Source: Gilichinskyi gelida
GTDB lineage: Bacteria > Acidobacteriota > Thermoanaerobaculia > Gp7-AA8
Length of the DNA stretch: 64,000 nucleotides
Reading direction: 5' to 3'
Assembly (NCBI GenBank): GCA_038040385.1
Contig: JBBPII010000013.1
Span: forward strand, 1-64,000
Part shown: one piece after another, positions 1 to 7,359 of the stretch
How the letters are laid out: the number at the start of each line of letters is the position of its first letter
How positions within the stretch are numbered: position 1 is the stretch's first letter
Program-made: the position numbers and the translations under genes
The notes under the pieces: generated by a model
Told to the model about the DNA's origin: nothing
The model's database searches: none
What the model saw: only the letters and a program-made list of their open reading frames with translations

Positions 1-457
1 GATAGCGGCCGTCGGGCGAGATCGCGATGCCCGCCGGATACGACGTGCCGCTCTTCTTCGGATCGGGCTTGACCTTGAGAGTGATTTTGCCCGCCTCGGT
101 CGCCTGGCGGGCGCTCCAGCGATAGAGGTAGATCGCGTCCTCGTTGCCGCCGGAGGCGTAGAGCATCGTGCCGTCCGGCGAGAAGGCGAGGCCGATGAAC
201 GCCGCCGGCTGCGTGAGGGTCTGCGTGACGGCGCCGGTCGCGGTGTCGACGATCTGCACGCCCTGCTCGCGCCATCCGCACAGCAGCACCGCGGCGCGAT
301 CGCCCTCGGGCGCCATGGCGATGGCCAGGGGAAAGCTGCCGACTTTGTGCGCCGGCGCGGCCGGATCGAGCGCCAGGCCGGTGGGCAGCACGCGCTGCTC
401 GGCAGCGGTCGCCGCGACGGCACACATCGAGAGAAGGAGGACGTATCGGCGAATCAC
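1..457 (-). CDS. Secreted beta-propeller (YncE/WD40-like), partial at window edge
   Basis: The first ~152 codons of a gene that runs off the left edge. A GTG start at 457 overlaps the stop of the upstream gene by 4 bp (GTGA), which points to translational coupling and supports this start. The N-terminus looks like a signal peptide (RRYVLLLSMCAVAATAA), so export is likely. Downstream come propeller-type strands with phrases such as AFSPDGTMLYASGG and AISPDGRY, typical of YncE/PD40 blades that compare a value against a label. Substrate unknown. The family call is good; the exact subfamily cannot be decided from a fragment. Confidence 0.7.
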   Translation of the reverse strand, partial: MIRRYVLLLSMCAVAATAAEQRVLPTGLALDPAAPAHKVGSFPLAIAMAPEGDRAAVLLCGWREQGVQIVDTATGAVTQTLTQPAAFIGLAFSPDGTMLYASGGNEDAIYLYRWSARQATEAGKITLKVKPDPKKSGTSYPAGIAISPDGRY

Positions 458-723
458 GCGCGGATGATAGTCCACGCACCGATGGCGATGAATCCGATGC
501 CGGCGATGAGCTTCAGCGTGTGCGGTTTGATGAAGCGCTCGACCTGCCCCCCGGCCAGCACGCCGATCGCCGCCGCGGTCACCAGCGCGGCTGCGCTTCC
601 CGCGAAGACCACCCACTTGCTGGTCTGCCCCTGGGCGGAAAAGAGCATGGTGGCGAGCTGGGTCTTGTCGCCGATCTCGGCGAGAAAGATGCTGACAAAA
701 ACCGCGGCGAAGCTTCTCCACAT
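454..723 (-). CDS. GDT1/TMEM165 (UPF0016) family cation transporter, single domain
   Basis: An 89-residue membrane protein carrying the family signature E-x-G-D-K-T (EIGDKTQLA at about residues 16-24), which forms the cation site in GDT1/TMEM165/MneA proteins. Three hydrophobic segments are visible (about 3-25, 38-60, 68-88). Many bacterial members are half-length like this one and work as pairs or homodimers to export Mn2+ or Ca2+ (family knowledge). No second half-gene is seen next to it, so it would have to homodimerise. It overlaps the following propeller gene by 4 bp. Confidence 0.85.
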   Translation of the reverse strand: MWRSFAAVFVSIFLAEIGDKTQLATMLFSAQGQTSKWVVFAGSAAALVTAAAIGVLAGGQVERFIKPHTLKLIAGIGFIAIGAWTIIRA

Positions 724-742
724 GGAGGAAGCGTACCCGCAA

Positions 743-770
743 TTTCCGGTTCGCGGATGAGGTTTAGTAT
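743..770 (+). promoter_or_regulatory. Candidate promoter for the tRNA pair
   Basis: A -10-like TAGTAT (765-770) lies 20 bp before tRNA-Lys, with a weak -35-like TTTCCG (743-748) at 16 bp spacing. Position, not sequence strength, is the main support. Confidence 0.3.
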
Positions 771-789
771 GGTTCGTCTCTCTTTGCCC

Positions 790-864
790 GGCCCGGTAGC
801 TCAGCGGTAGAGCAGCTGGCTTTTAACCAGTTGGTCGTAGGTTCGATCCCTACCCGGGTCACCA
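790..864 (+). tRNA. tRNA-Lys (anticodon TTT)
   Basis: Full cloverleaf by eye: 7-bp acceptor stem (one G-U), D arm, 5-bp anticodon stem 815-819/827-831 with loop CTTTTAA and anticodon TTT at 822-824, 5-bp T stem GTAGG/CCTAC with a TTCGATC loop, and an encoded CCA. It lies 24 bp before tRNA-Glu and is probably co-transcribed with it. Confidence 0.97.
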
Positions 865-888
865 GGAGCAGCGCGACCGCCCGCATCC

Positions 889-964
889 GTCCCCATCGTC
901 TAGAGGCCTAGGACAGCGCCCTTTCACGGCGCCAACACGGGTTCGAATCCCGTTGGGGACGCCA
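889..964 (+). tRNA. tRNA-Glu (anticodon TTC), integration target
   Basis: Full cloverleaf with encoded CCA. The anticodon stem is 916-920/928-932, the loop 921-927, and anticodon TTC is at 923-925. The gene remains intact. Its 3' segment from the last anticodon-stem pair to CCA (919-964) recurs downstream in this window at 15872-15916 and 20048-20093, partly at 7303-7323 and in decayed form at 1138-1176. This is the signature of a tRNA gene used as attachment site by a tyrosine recombinase that crosses over in the anticodon loop; the duplicated 3' end keeps the tRNA functional after each insertion. Confidence 0.97.
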
Positions 965-1137
965 CCTTCGCCATCGTCACCGCGGAGGTACGACGCGAAG
1001 TCTGGCAGCCATCGTCACCAGGTCGGCGAGAGAGTCCGCCCTCATCTTTCGCATCACCTTCCCTCGATGCTGTTGCCTACGGAGCTACCGTTCCTCACCC
1101 ACCGCAGAGAGGTGGCCCCGCCGAACAGCGAAGCTAT

Positions 1138-1176
1138 GTCACGGCGGCAACACGGGGTCGAATCCGTTGGGGAGCA
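1138..1176 (+). repeat. Decayed copy of the tRNA-Glu 3' end
   Basis: Aligns with tRNA-Glu positions ~924-964 with a few substitutions and single-base deletions (for example CACGGCGGCAACACGGGG and AATCCGTTGGGG). It carries no complete tRNA. Either an old attachment-site scar or a degraded duplicate. The stretch 965-1137 between it and the tRNA shows no gene. Confidence 0.65.
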
Positions 1177-1178
1177 AC

Positions 1179-3341
1179 TTATGGAGAAGTCTCGATGTTT
1201 TGATGAATCAAAGGCCAAATGACGCTGCCGGCAGTGTCCTCACGTTGAATCTTGATCGCCCGACGGCCGAACAGATTGGTCACTTCAAACTCGATGATGA
1301 TCTGGACTCGTCCTTTGCGCAGCGCATCGAGCAACTGCGGCGGCGATTTGGAGTAGCGAACGGGTGGAGTGATGGTGAACTCTACGGTACGCGTCGACTC
1401 AGGCGGAATGACGGCCTTCGCCCTGTCCACGAGATCCATCGATGTTTGAAGGAGGCCAAGCGCCGGGCTCTCAACACTGGCTCGGCGGATGAAAGCGAAC
1501 CGACGGCTTTCGTTGACAACTGCGACATTCAAAACCGCGCTTACCCGATCTCCGGTCGGCGCGCGGTCCATTCCCAGAACGCGCGCATAGACGTCCGATC
1601 GGGAGATGTTCCAGAGCTGAATACCACCGGTCATCACGACCAACACAGCTGCTAGTAGGTATGCCAGAGCAGGTGACCGCAGGCGGTCCACCCAACTAGT
1701 CGGTTTGAGCTCACGGGCCTCCTTTTGGTCTTTGCGCGTCTCCTTTGCGCTCAGGCGGATGAACTCGCGCTCCTCATCGCTGAAATCGTCCCGCCTCCGG
1801 TCGGCCCAGCTCTCCGCGTCGACCAACGACCGTCCTCGCAGGAGGAGTGACTCGTCGCGATCGGCTAGCTTCCACGACTGCATGGCGGCAGCGAGCGTCT
1901 GGCGCACGATCAGAAAGTGCCGGTTGCGCTCGATCCAATCGCGAAGCGTCTTCCAGCTCTCCACGATCACAGGCTCGGCGAACGTCACGGTTCGCGCGGT
2001 GGCGGAATCGGAGATCGTCACCAACTTGGCCTGAACAAACGGGACGATCATCGCCTGGCGCCGGCCGAAATCCTCGATAGAGGCCGATTTCGGTCCCAGC
2101 GTGCCCTGGCTGATCTGGATCAGTCTCGCCAGCGCGCTCAGCGTCGGCTCCTGCGCGTCCAAGGGAACGCGGTCGAAGATGTCCTGCGCCAGCCACGCCG
2201 CGTCAGAGCTGGATTCGGCCGAGCGGCGCAGATACCAGCCGACGATGATCCGCCGTATGCGCTCCGCCTCCACTTCGTCTTCAGACAAGGCGGGATAGTC
2301 GGTGATCTTGCCGTTCGTGATCGCGCCGGCCAACTGCTTGATGGCCGTGCTCAAAGAGAGGAGCTGATTGGGACTGTCGCCGAAAACACTCGGAATCTCT
2401 TCAAAGGCATAGAAGGGGAAGTAGGCCATCTGAATGCGACCCCAGTACTTTCCCTGCGATTCGCGGGGGACGTCGAGATACGGTGAAAAGATCTGCTGCG
2501 CGATCTCGAGGCCGACCCGCAATTTGTCCCGCTCGCTGGTGATCTCGACCCGCGTCGGCACGGGGAGGATGCGGATCAGATTTGCCGGTACGACGACGCT
2601 CTTCCCATCGATCTCGCTGCGCTGAGGACGATTCCGGAGGTTGTAGACGGAGTCGGCGACCGCGGAGGCTCCGGCGATGCTTTGCCGGTTCAGCGTGAAG
2701 CAGATCACGAGCGTATCAGGCAGCTCCGCCGTGCAGATGCCTGAGGTGTCGCTGACGCCGGTGCGGCTGTCGATCAGCACGTAGTCATAGATGCTCCGCA
2801 TCTGCTCCTTCGCCGCCTCGAGCAGCTTGCGGCCGCCCAGGCGCTCGTAGAAGTCGACCCAGTTGAACATGGCCAGCTTGCGCGAGTACGCGGGGCCTTG
2901 GCGCCCGGCCGGAAGGAGATCGATTCGGCCGCGCGGTTCGAATTGTTTCCAAGTGACGTTGATCCCGGCGTCGCGCGGCCACTCAAGAGGTTGGATGTAG
3001 TCGATGAGATCCACCGCCGCATCGGCTTCAGGCACGCTCAACGCCGCCGAGTGCGCGGCGAGGTTCTCGACGTAGTCGAGCAATCCCTCGGTCGAGAGAA
3101 GCTCCTTATCGTGGAGAAAGGGATGAAAGTACCGATGAATCCCCGGAGCCTCCAGGTCCCAGTCGATCACCAGGACGCGCTCTCCGTTCAAGGCGAGCAG
3201 CCATGCCACGTTAGCCAACGCCATGGAGCGGCCGGTCCCGCCCTTGTATGAGTAAAACGTGACGATGCGGCCCTTCGGCGGCGGCGAGGTCTGTCTCGCC
3301 GATGACGGTGCTCGGAGCTGCATCGCCGGGCTGCGGCTCAT
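1179..3341 (-). CDS. ParA/MinD-like ATPase with C-terminal membrane anchor (FxSxx-type KGGTGR ATPase)
   Basis: 720 residues. The N-terminus holds a deviant Walker A motif, KGGTGRS (33-39), followed by VIDWDLEAPG, as in MinD/ParA P-loop ATPases; the phrase KGGTGRSMALANVAW resembles ATPases that sit beside TIR-like FxsC proteins. The middle (about 330-520) is helical and unassigned. One transmembrane segment lies near 551-570, followed by a ~150-residue outer domain of beta character. The start is fixed by an ATGA overlap with the upstream TIR-like gene, so the two are translated as a unit. Role inferred: nucleotide-driven switch or scaffold at the membrane for the neighbouring TIR proteins. 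The biological function is not known to me. Confidence 0.75.
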   Translation of the reverse strand: MSRSPAMQLRAPSSARQTSPPPKGRIVTFYSYKGGTGRSMALANVAWLLALNGERVLVIDWDLEAPGIHRYFHPFLHDKELLSTEGLLDYVENLAAHSAALSVPEADAAVDLIDYIQPLEWPRDAGINVTWKQFEPRGRIDLLPAGRQGPAYSRKLAMFNWVDFYERLGGRKLLEAAKEQMRSIYDYVLIDSRTGVSDTSGICTAELPDTLVICFTLNRQSIAGASAVADSVYNLRNRPQRSEIDGKSVVVPANLIRILPVPTRVEITSERDKLRVGLEIAQQIFSPYLDVPRESQGKYWGRIQMAYFPFYAFEEIPSVFGDSPNQLLSLSTAIKQLAGAITNGKITDYPALSEDEVEAERIRRIIVGWYLRRSAESSSDAAWLAQDIFDRVPLDAQEPTLSALARLIQISQGTLGPKSASIEDFGRRQAMIVPFVQAKLVTISDSATARTVTFAEPVIVESWKTLRDWIERNRHFLIVRQTLAAAMQSWKLADRDESLLLRGRSLVDAESWADRRRDDFSDEEREFIRLSAKETRKDQKEARELKPTSWVDRLRSPALAYLLAAVLVVMTGGIQLWNISRSDVYARVLGMDRAPTGDRVSAVLNVAVVNESRRFAFIRRASVESPALGLLQTSMDLVDRAKAVIPPESTRTVEFTITPPVRYSKSPPQLLDALRKGRVQIIIEFEVTNLFGRRAIKIQREDTAGSVIWPLIHQNIETSP

Positions 3342-4582
3342 GTCTTAGAGTCTCCAGAGGGACCGGTGACCTGCGTCGGCGGCTCATCGGTCTTCGGCTT
3401 CTTTTCAGCCTCCGCGTGCGTCACGGCTCCCCGCAGATTGACCAGTGTGAGGTCGAGCATCGGCTCGAAATCTTCGAATGCTTTGATCGGCGCCTGAAAC
3501 GGGGGAGTTTTCACCTGGGAGCGGATCTTGAACATGTTCTTGACGATTTCCAGAGTGTCCTCCCACCGGCCCAACGACGGGTGTTCGTCCCACGGCATGA
3601 GAACGGCAGACCCGTCCCATGGATCGTCATCGAACGCGCTGACGGCGCGGTATGCCGGCATCGGCAACGTCTGGGGATCGGCCACTACGATGGTCAGGTT
3701 CTTGCGATTGCGCGCTCCGGCCAGCTCCTGCGGCAGGTTCTCGCTGACCTGGATCTCGCGGTATTTCAACGACTGCTGTTTCGCCACCGTTCTGGCCATC
3801 TGTTCGATTGTCTTCTGATGGGGAGGGAGGTACGGGCGCCATTCGGAAGCCCTCGTGCCGTACCGCCCGGGCGGCTGCGGCAGTTCGGCGCCTGACGATG
3901 CGGCATAGACGAAGTTGGCTACGCCCGGTCCCAGCAGCCAGCCACCCGGTCCGGCCGCCTCCTCCCATGTCGTTTGCTCGGCGAACGGGTCGGGGATCTC
4001 TTCGAAAGCGGCGACGCCCGGCAATTCCGTGACATTCCGATACGTCAGCCAGGCATCCTTGATGGCAGTTGCAAAGGCCACGACACATCGATCGTATTCG
4101 ACGGGCTGCAGTTTCTTGAGGTGCCGTAGCCCCTTGGTTTGATACAGCGCCGGCATATCTCCCTCGCGCCATTGCACGAGGTCCATCGCCGGCGGAAGAC
4201 CTGTAGGAGTGGGAACCCAGATGACCGGAAGGATGACCGGCGGCGGCGCCTGGCCGGCGGCCAGTCCCTGGCGCCGCCGCTGATCGAAGATGTAGTACTC
4301 CTTTGGACCGAATCGATTCGGATTTTGAAAATAGGCCGTCGACGTGAGGCACACCAGCACCGCTGACGTCTGCAGTCCTTCGAGCAGGTTCAGACGCCAC
4401 TCGTCCATGAGGGGCAAACTGTTCTGGTCCCGGAACGCAACCCTCGGATCCTTCGGGCCCCACGGCGTGTGTTGGGCGACTTCGATACAAAGGTCTTCGA
4501 AGAATGTCCCGAGCAGGCCGTCCGAATTGTTCTCGGACGCGTAGCTAAAGAAGAACACGTGGGACGCAGGTTGTGGGGGCAT
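3338..4582 (-). CDS. FxsC-type TIR-like domain protein
   Basis: 414 residues. The start (VFFFSYASENN, about 9-19), then FFEDLCIEVAQ, a FRDQNSLPLMDEW stretch and LVCLTSTAYFQNP match the TIR-like fold known as FxsC in FxSxx-COOH systems. A GPKEYYIF segment sits where TIR domains carry their catalytic glutamate. The C-terminal half (about 190-414) is less clear: it has a stretch (LTIVVADPQTLP) that may be a second Rossmann-like unit. It is the first gene of the leftward pair and overlaps the ATPase by ATGA. Whether it hydrolyses NAD or only acts as an adaptor cannot be told from sequence. No FxSxx peptide or radical SAM gene is present nearby. Confidence 0.75.
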   Translation of the reverse strand: MPPQPASHVFFFSYASENNSDGLLGTFFEDLCIEVAQHTPWGPKDPRVAFRDQNSLPLMDEWRLNLLEGLQTSAVLVCLTSTAYFQNPNRFGPKEYYIFDQRRRQGLAAGQAPPPVILPVIWVPTPTGLPPAMDLVQWREGDMPALYQTKGLRHLKKLQPVEYDRCVVAFATAIKDAWLTYRNVTELPGVAAFEEIPDPFAEQTTWEEAAGPGGWLLGPGVANFVYAASSGAELPQPPGRYGTRASEWRPYLPPHQKTIEQMARTVAKQQSLKYREIQVSENLPQELAGARNRKNLTIVVADPQTLPMPAYRAVSAFDDDPWDGSAVLMPWDEHPSLGRWEDTLEIVKNMFKIRSQVKTPPFQAPIKAFEDFEPMLDLTLVNLRGAVTHAEAEKKPKTDEPPTQVTGPSGDSKT

Positions 4583-4615
4583 ACCCCTATACTACACTCA
4601 CGTAATTCCACACCG
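4583..4615. promoter_or_regulatory. 33-bp divergent control region of the TIR module
   Basis: Both outward operons must start in or near this 33-bp gap. A TATACT hexamer at 4588-4593 reads as a -10 for the rightward operon (about 16-nt leader, no clear Shine-Dalgarno), and the opposite strand gives TAGTAT in the same place for the leftward operon. One near-palindromic -10 shared by both directions would tie the expression of the two halves together. Promoter strength is a guess. Confidence 0.35.
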
Positions 4616-5893
4616 ATGGAAATCGAAGGCGTTTCCGGCGCGCAGATCATCGTGCAGGTCGAGCAGGCCGGCGGACGCTTCGAATGTACGGCCTACAGCA
4701 ACGTGGCGACGGCGCGGTGTGCGCTGATCGTCATCGTTGGCGCGCCGGCGCAGGCCGAGGATCTCCGGCGGGCCATCGATGCGGCGCTCACTGGCGGCCG
4801 CGACGTCCAGCGCACCGATCTCACGCAGTGCCCGGCACCGCAGCAGGGGGGCCCCGGCATCGCTGATTCGAAGTGTCAAAAGCTGCTCATCCTGGTCAGC
4901 GACGGCGAAAATGCCGTCGCCTCGCCGCCGTTCGCCTCCTTGTGGAAGGGCAGCGGGGACTACTCGGTGCTTCCCGTTCTTCCTGAGACCGCGCGCGCCT
5001 CGTTCGGCACGCTGATGCCTCCGATCTTCGCGGAGAAGAATGCCGCGTACTGGACAGAGGCGATCGATGAAGTCGTTCCGAGGGTTTTCTCCGCGGCGGC
5101 GATGACCGTCGATGCGCCGCGGCTCTTCGTCAGCTACCGCCAGAAGGAGAGCGCCGGGTTGGCCGTCGCGCTCTTCGATGCGCTGTCGCACGCCGGCTTC
5201 GACGTCTTCCTCGACCACTACCGCATCCCGCCGGCGGCAAATTTTCAGGAGCGGCTGACGCAGGAGCTTGGCGATAAGTCGATGGTCGTCGTGCTGGAAT
5301 CGGCGGGAATCCTCGAGTCGGAATGGACGACTTATGAGATCAACACGGCCAAGGCATGCGAGCTGACTCTTGTGGCCATTCATCTTCCCGGCGGCGTGAA
5401 GGTGCCGGGCATCGATGACGCTGCGCGGCGGACGCTCAACGGCCCGGACTTCGATGGCGGCGCGTTCACCGTCTCGGCGATGCCGCAGAAGGCGAAGCTA
5501 GCCGAGTTGGTCACTTGGATCGAGCAGGAGCACAACGCGGGAGTGCTGCGGCGGCGCGGTTCCCTACGCGGCGCGATCGAGAACGCTCTCGCGTTGCGCG
5601 GCGTGAAGACGGTGACGATCGACGGCAGCGGGATTATGCAGGTCACCGCCGCAGGGCGTGACTACAAGATCTGGCCGAGCGTCCGTTCGCCGGAGCTGAA
5701 CGACTTTCACATAGCGTCCCTGGCCACGATGCCGCCGCAGCATGGCGTGGTGGTCGGTCTGTCCCGACTCTTCATGCTGACCACGCAGACGCGTTACCAA
5801 TGGTTGTCGACGGTCTGCAAGGTGGCGATGGTCGACAAAGGCGAGATCGGCGCCGCCGCCGATCTCATCGCCAGAGGGGAGCCCCTCCTTTGA
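4616..5893 (+). CDS. TIR domain protein with N-terminal sensing-like region
   Basis: 425 residues from the ATG at 4616; a longer in-frame start would run into the opposite gene. Residues 1-165 are of unknown fold and may be a second degenerate TIR/Rossmann unit. A canonical TIR domain follows (about 169-300): RLFVSYRQKES, then FDVFLDHYRIPPAANFQERL, then SEWTTYEI with a glutamate (about E241) in the position used by NAD-cleaving TIR enzymes. The C-terminal ~110 residues are unassigned. It is the first gene of a three-gene rightward operon with a SLOG sensor and a membrane protein. Predicted to cut NAD+ or make a cyclic ADP-ribose-type signal (inference from family). Confidence 0.8.
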   Translation: MEIEGVSGAQIIVQVEQAGGRFECTAYSNVATARCALIVIVGAPAQAEDLRRAIDAALTGGRDVQRTDLTQCPAPQQGGPGIADSKCQKLLILVSDGENAVASPPFASLWKGSGDYSVLPVLPETARASFGTLMPPIFAEKNAAYWTEAIDEVVPRVFSAAAMTVDAPRLFVSYRQKESAGLAVALFDALSHAGFDVFLDHYRIPPAANFQERLTQELGDKSMVVVLESAGILESEWTTYEINTAKACELTLVAIHLPGGVKVPGIDDAARRTLNGPDFDGGAFTVSAMPQKAKLAELVTWIEQEHNAGVLRRRGSLRGAIENALALRGVKTVTIDGSGIMQVTAAGRDYKIWPSVRSPELNDFHIASLATMPPQHGVVVGLSRLFMLTTQTRYQWLSTVCKVAMVDKGEIGAAADLIARGEPLL

Positions 5894-6606
5894 ATTCGTC
5901 CCGTCGCATGAGCGGGATGGCCGTTTTCCTCTCCGCGAGCGTTCCTGCGAAGCATTCCGGCTTCGAAAATGCGCGTCTCGACCTCAACGTCGACGAGGCG
6001 GTGATCACGCTCGCCCGAACCATCTTTGCCGAAGGGGGGAAACTGGTGTTCGGCGGCCATCCGTCGATTTCGCCGCTCGTGCTCACCATCGCCTCGGAGT
6101 ACGTGGTCACGAGCGACGTCGAGGCGCCTCTCGCCTTCATCTATCAGTCTCAGATCTTCCGTGAAATCATTCCGAAGAAAACGCTCGTGCTCGAGGAGAT
6201 GGGCTATGGACGTATCGTTTGGACCGCCGCGGCAGAGGGAGAGCAACTTTCCCGCGATGAGAAGACGGGCCGCTGGCTGGCCCCTCGCAGCCTTGAGCGC
6301 ATGCGCCGAGCCATGATCTCGCATACGACGCCGGCGGCGTTCGTGGCCATCGGAGGCATGGAAGGCGTCGAGCAAGAGGCCGACATCTTTCGGGAACTTC
6401 GGCCGAATGCTCCCGTCTTTGCCATCGAGTCGACGGGGGGCGCGTCCGCCCGGCTGGCAGAGACGCGGCAGTACGTCAGGGCAATCGACCGGTCGGTGGC
6501 GGACGCGATCAGCGCGCACGGTTGGGATGTCGATCGTCGCCCTGCGGCGCTCTATCCGGTGGTGATGGAGCAACTCGTAGCCGAAATCGTTCGGGAGAGC
6601 CAATGA
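5890..6606 (+). CDS. STALD/SLOG-family nucleotide-binding protein (Sir2/TIR-associating SLOG)
   Basis: 238 residues using TTG at 5890, which overlaps the TIR stop by 4 bp and has AGAGGGGAG about 9 nt upstream; ATG at 5908 is the alternative but lacks a ribosome site. VFLSASVP near the start and FGGHPSISPLV (about 53-63) are hallmarks of the STALD branch of the SLOG superfamily, the kind of domain that senses TIR-made cyclic ADP-ribose signals in ThsA. AFVAIGGMEGVEQEADIF and PVFAIESTGG are the expected later strands. No effector domain is fused, so the signal would have to be passed to a partner, most simply the membrane protein encoded next. Confidence 0.8.
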   Translation: MNSSRRMSGMAVFLSASVPAKHSGFENARLDLNVDEAVITLARTIFAEGGKLVFGGHPSISPLVLTIASEYVVTSDVEAPLAFIYQSQIFREIIPKKTLVLEEMGYGRIVWTAAAEGEQLSRDEKTGRWLAPRSLERMRRAMISHTTPAAFVAIGGMEGVEQEADIFRELRPNAPVFAIESTGGASARLAETRQYVRAIDRSVADAISAHGWDVDRRPAALYPVVMEQLVAEIVRESQ

Positions 6607-6998
6607 ACGAAGAAGACGAAAAGAAAACGAAGCACCTGGAAATGCTGCAGGCGGTCATCAGCCGCCTGGCGAGCAACAGCTTCACGATCAAAGGGTGGGG
6701 AACCACGCTCGTCGCCGCACTCCTTGCCTACATTGCGAAGGACGGCAAGCCGCAGAACGCTTGGATCGTTTTGATGCCGACGGTGGTTTTCTGGGGTCTC
6801 GACGCGTACTACCTCGGATTAGAGCGCGCGTTCCGCGATCTGTACAAACAGGTGAGCGGCCAGTCACATACCGACTTCTCGATGGTTCCTCCCGCGGGGA
6901 AAGCGTATTTTTCCGAGGCCCTTTTCCGGCCGGCCGTGTGGCCTCTCTATCTGATGCTGATCATCATCACTCTGGTCGTATGTCTCTGCGTGCAATAG
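6603..6998 (+). CDS. Small three-helix membrane protein, putative effector of TIR/SLOG module
   Basis: 131 residues. ATGA overlap with the SLOG gene fixes the start and suggests coupled production. A charged N-terminus and an amphipathic stretch (HLEMLQAVISRLASNSF) come first. Three hydrophobic segments follow, at about 33-47, 54-72 and 113-130. Similar small proteins with a QAVISRLASNSF-like motif accompany TIR or SLOG genes in other bacteria, as far as I recall. By analogy with SLATT and other CBASS/Thoeris-like membrane effectors it could form a pore when the sensor is triggered; this is inference only. Confidence 0.7.
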   Translation: MNEEDEKKTKHLEMLQAVISRLASNSFTIKGWGTTLVAALLAYIAKDGKPQNAWIVLMPTVVFWGLDAYYLGLERAFRDLYKQVSGQSHTDFSMVPPAGKAYFSEALFRPAVWPLYLMLIIITLVVCLCVQ

Positions 6999-7302
6999 CC
7001 GCTATGCCGCTCCTCCGCCTCCTCGTTGCGGCGAACGGCACGTTGTCACCGCTCACCCGAACTCGCAGCAGCCGCCGGCAGCCTCGGCGTCGGCGAGCGC
7101 ACGCACTTCGCTCGTGTACGCATCGGTAAGGAGTTGTGTATGGCAACGCGAGCGCGCGCGGGAAGTTCTCTTTCTCTTCGAACCGCTCGCTGTTTGCCCG
7201 TGTACTCAATATGTACCTTCGATGGGCTATTTGAGCGGTTCGAGTGGTTCTAGAGCCTAGCGTTTTATGCAACTTACACAGCCGTCGAAGGGCGAACGAA
7301 TA
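6999..7302. other. 304-bp non-coding stretch, right end of cassette I
   Basis: No supported gene. The base composition is somewhat more mixed than in the flanking genes. It leads directly into the 21-nt tRNA-Glu 3' end copy. No integrase remnant recognised. Confidence 0.5.
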
Positions 7303-7323
7303 CGAATCCCGTTGGGGACGCCA
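7303..7323 (+). repeat. 21-nt exact copy of the tRNA-Glu 3' end (cassette I/II boundary)
   Basis: Identical to tRNA-Glu 944-964, i.e. from the T loop to CCA. Sequence to its left no longer matches the tRNA, so this junction is shorter than those at 15872 and 20048. Confidence 0.85.
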
Positions 7324-7342
7324 CCAGACCGAGCGACCTTCC

Positions 7343-7348
7343 TATACT
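7343..7348 (+). promoter_or_regulatory. -10-like TATACT before the exporter operon
   Basis: TATACT lies 12 bp before the ATG of the first operon gene and just after the tRNA-derived repeat. No convincing -35 is seen. It is the same hexamer as in the divergent region at 4588. Confidence 0.3.
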
Positions 7349-7359
7349 GCACGGCACGT

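Noticed and set aside
4469..4615. Longer start for the rightward TIR gene
   Set aside because: Would overlap ~110 bp of the opposite FxsC-like gene and lacks a ribosome site; 4616 fits the divergent gap.
6967..7272. 101-codon leftward frame at the end of cassette I
   Set aside because: Arg/Ser-rich composition of a non-coding high-GC frame, overlaps the real membrane-protein gene, no ribosome site.
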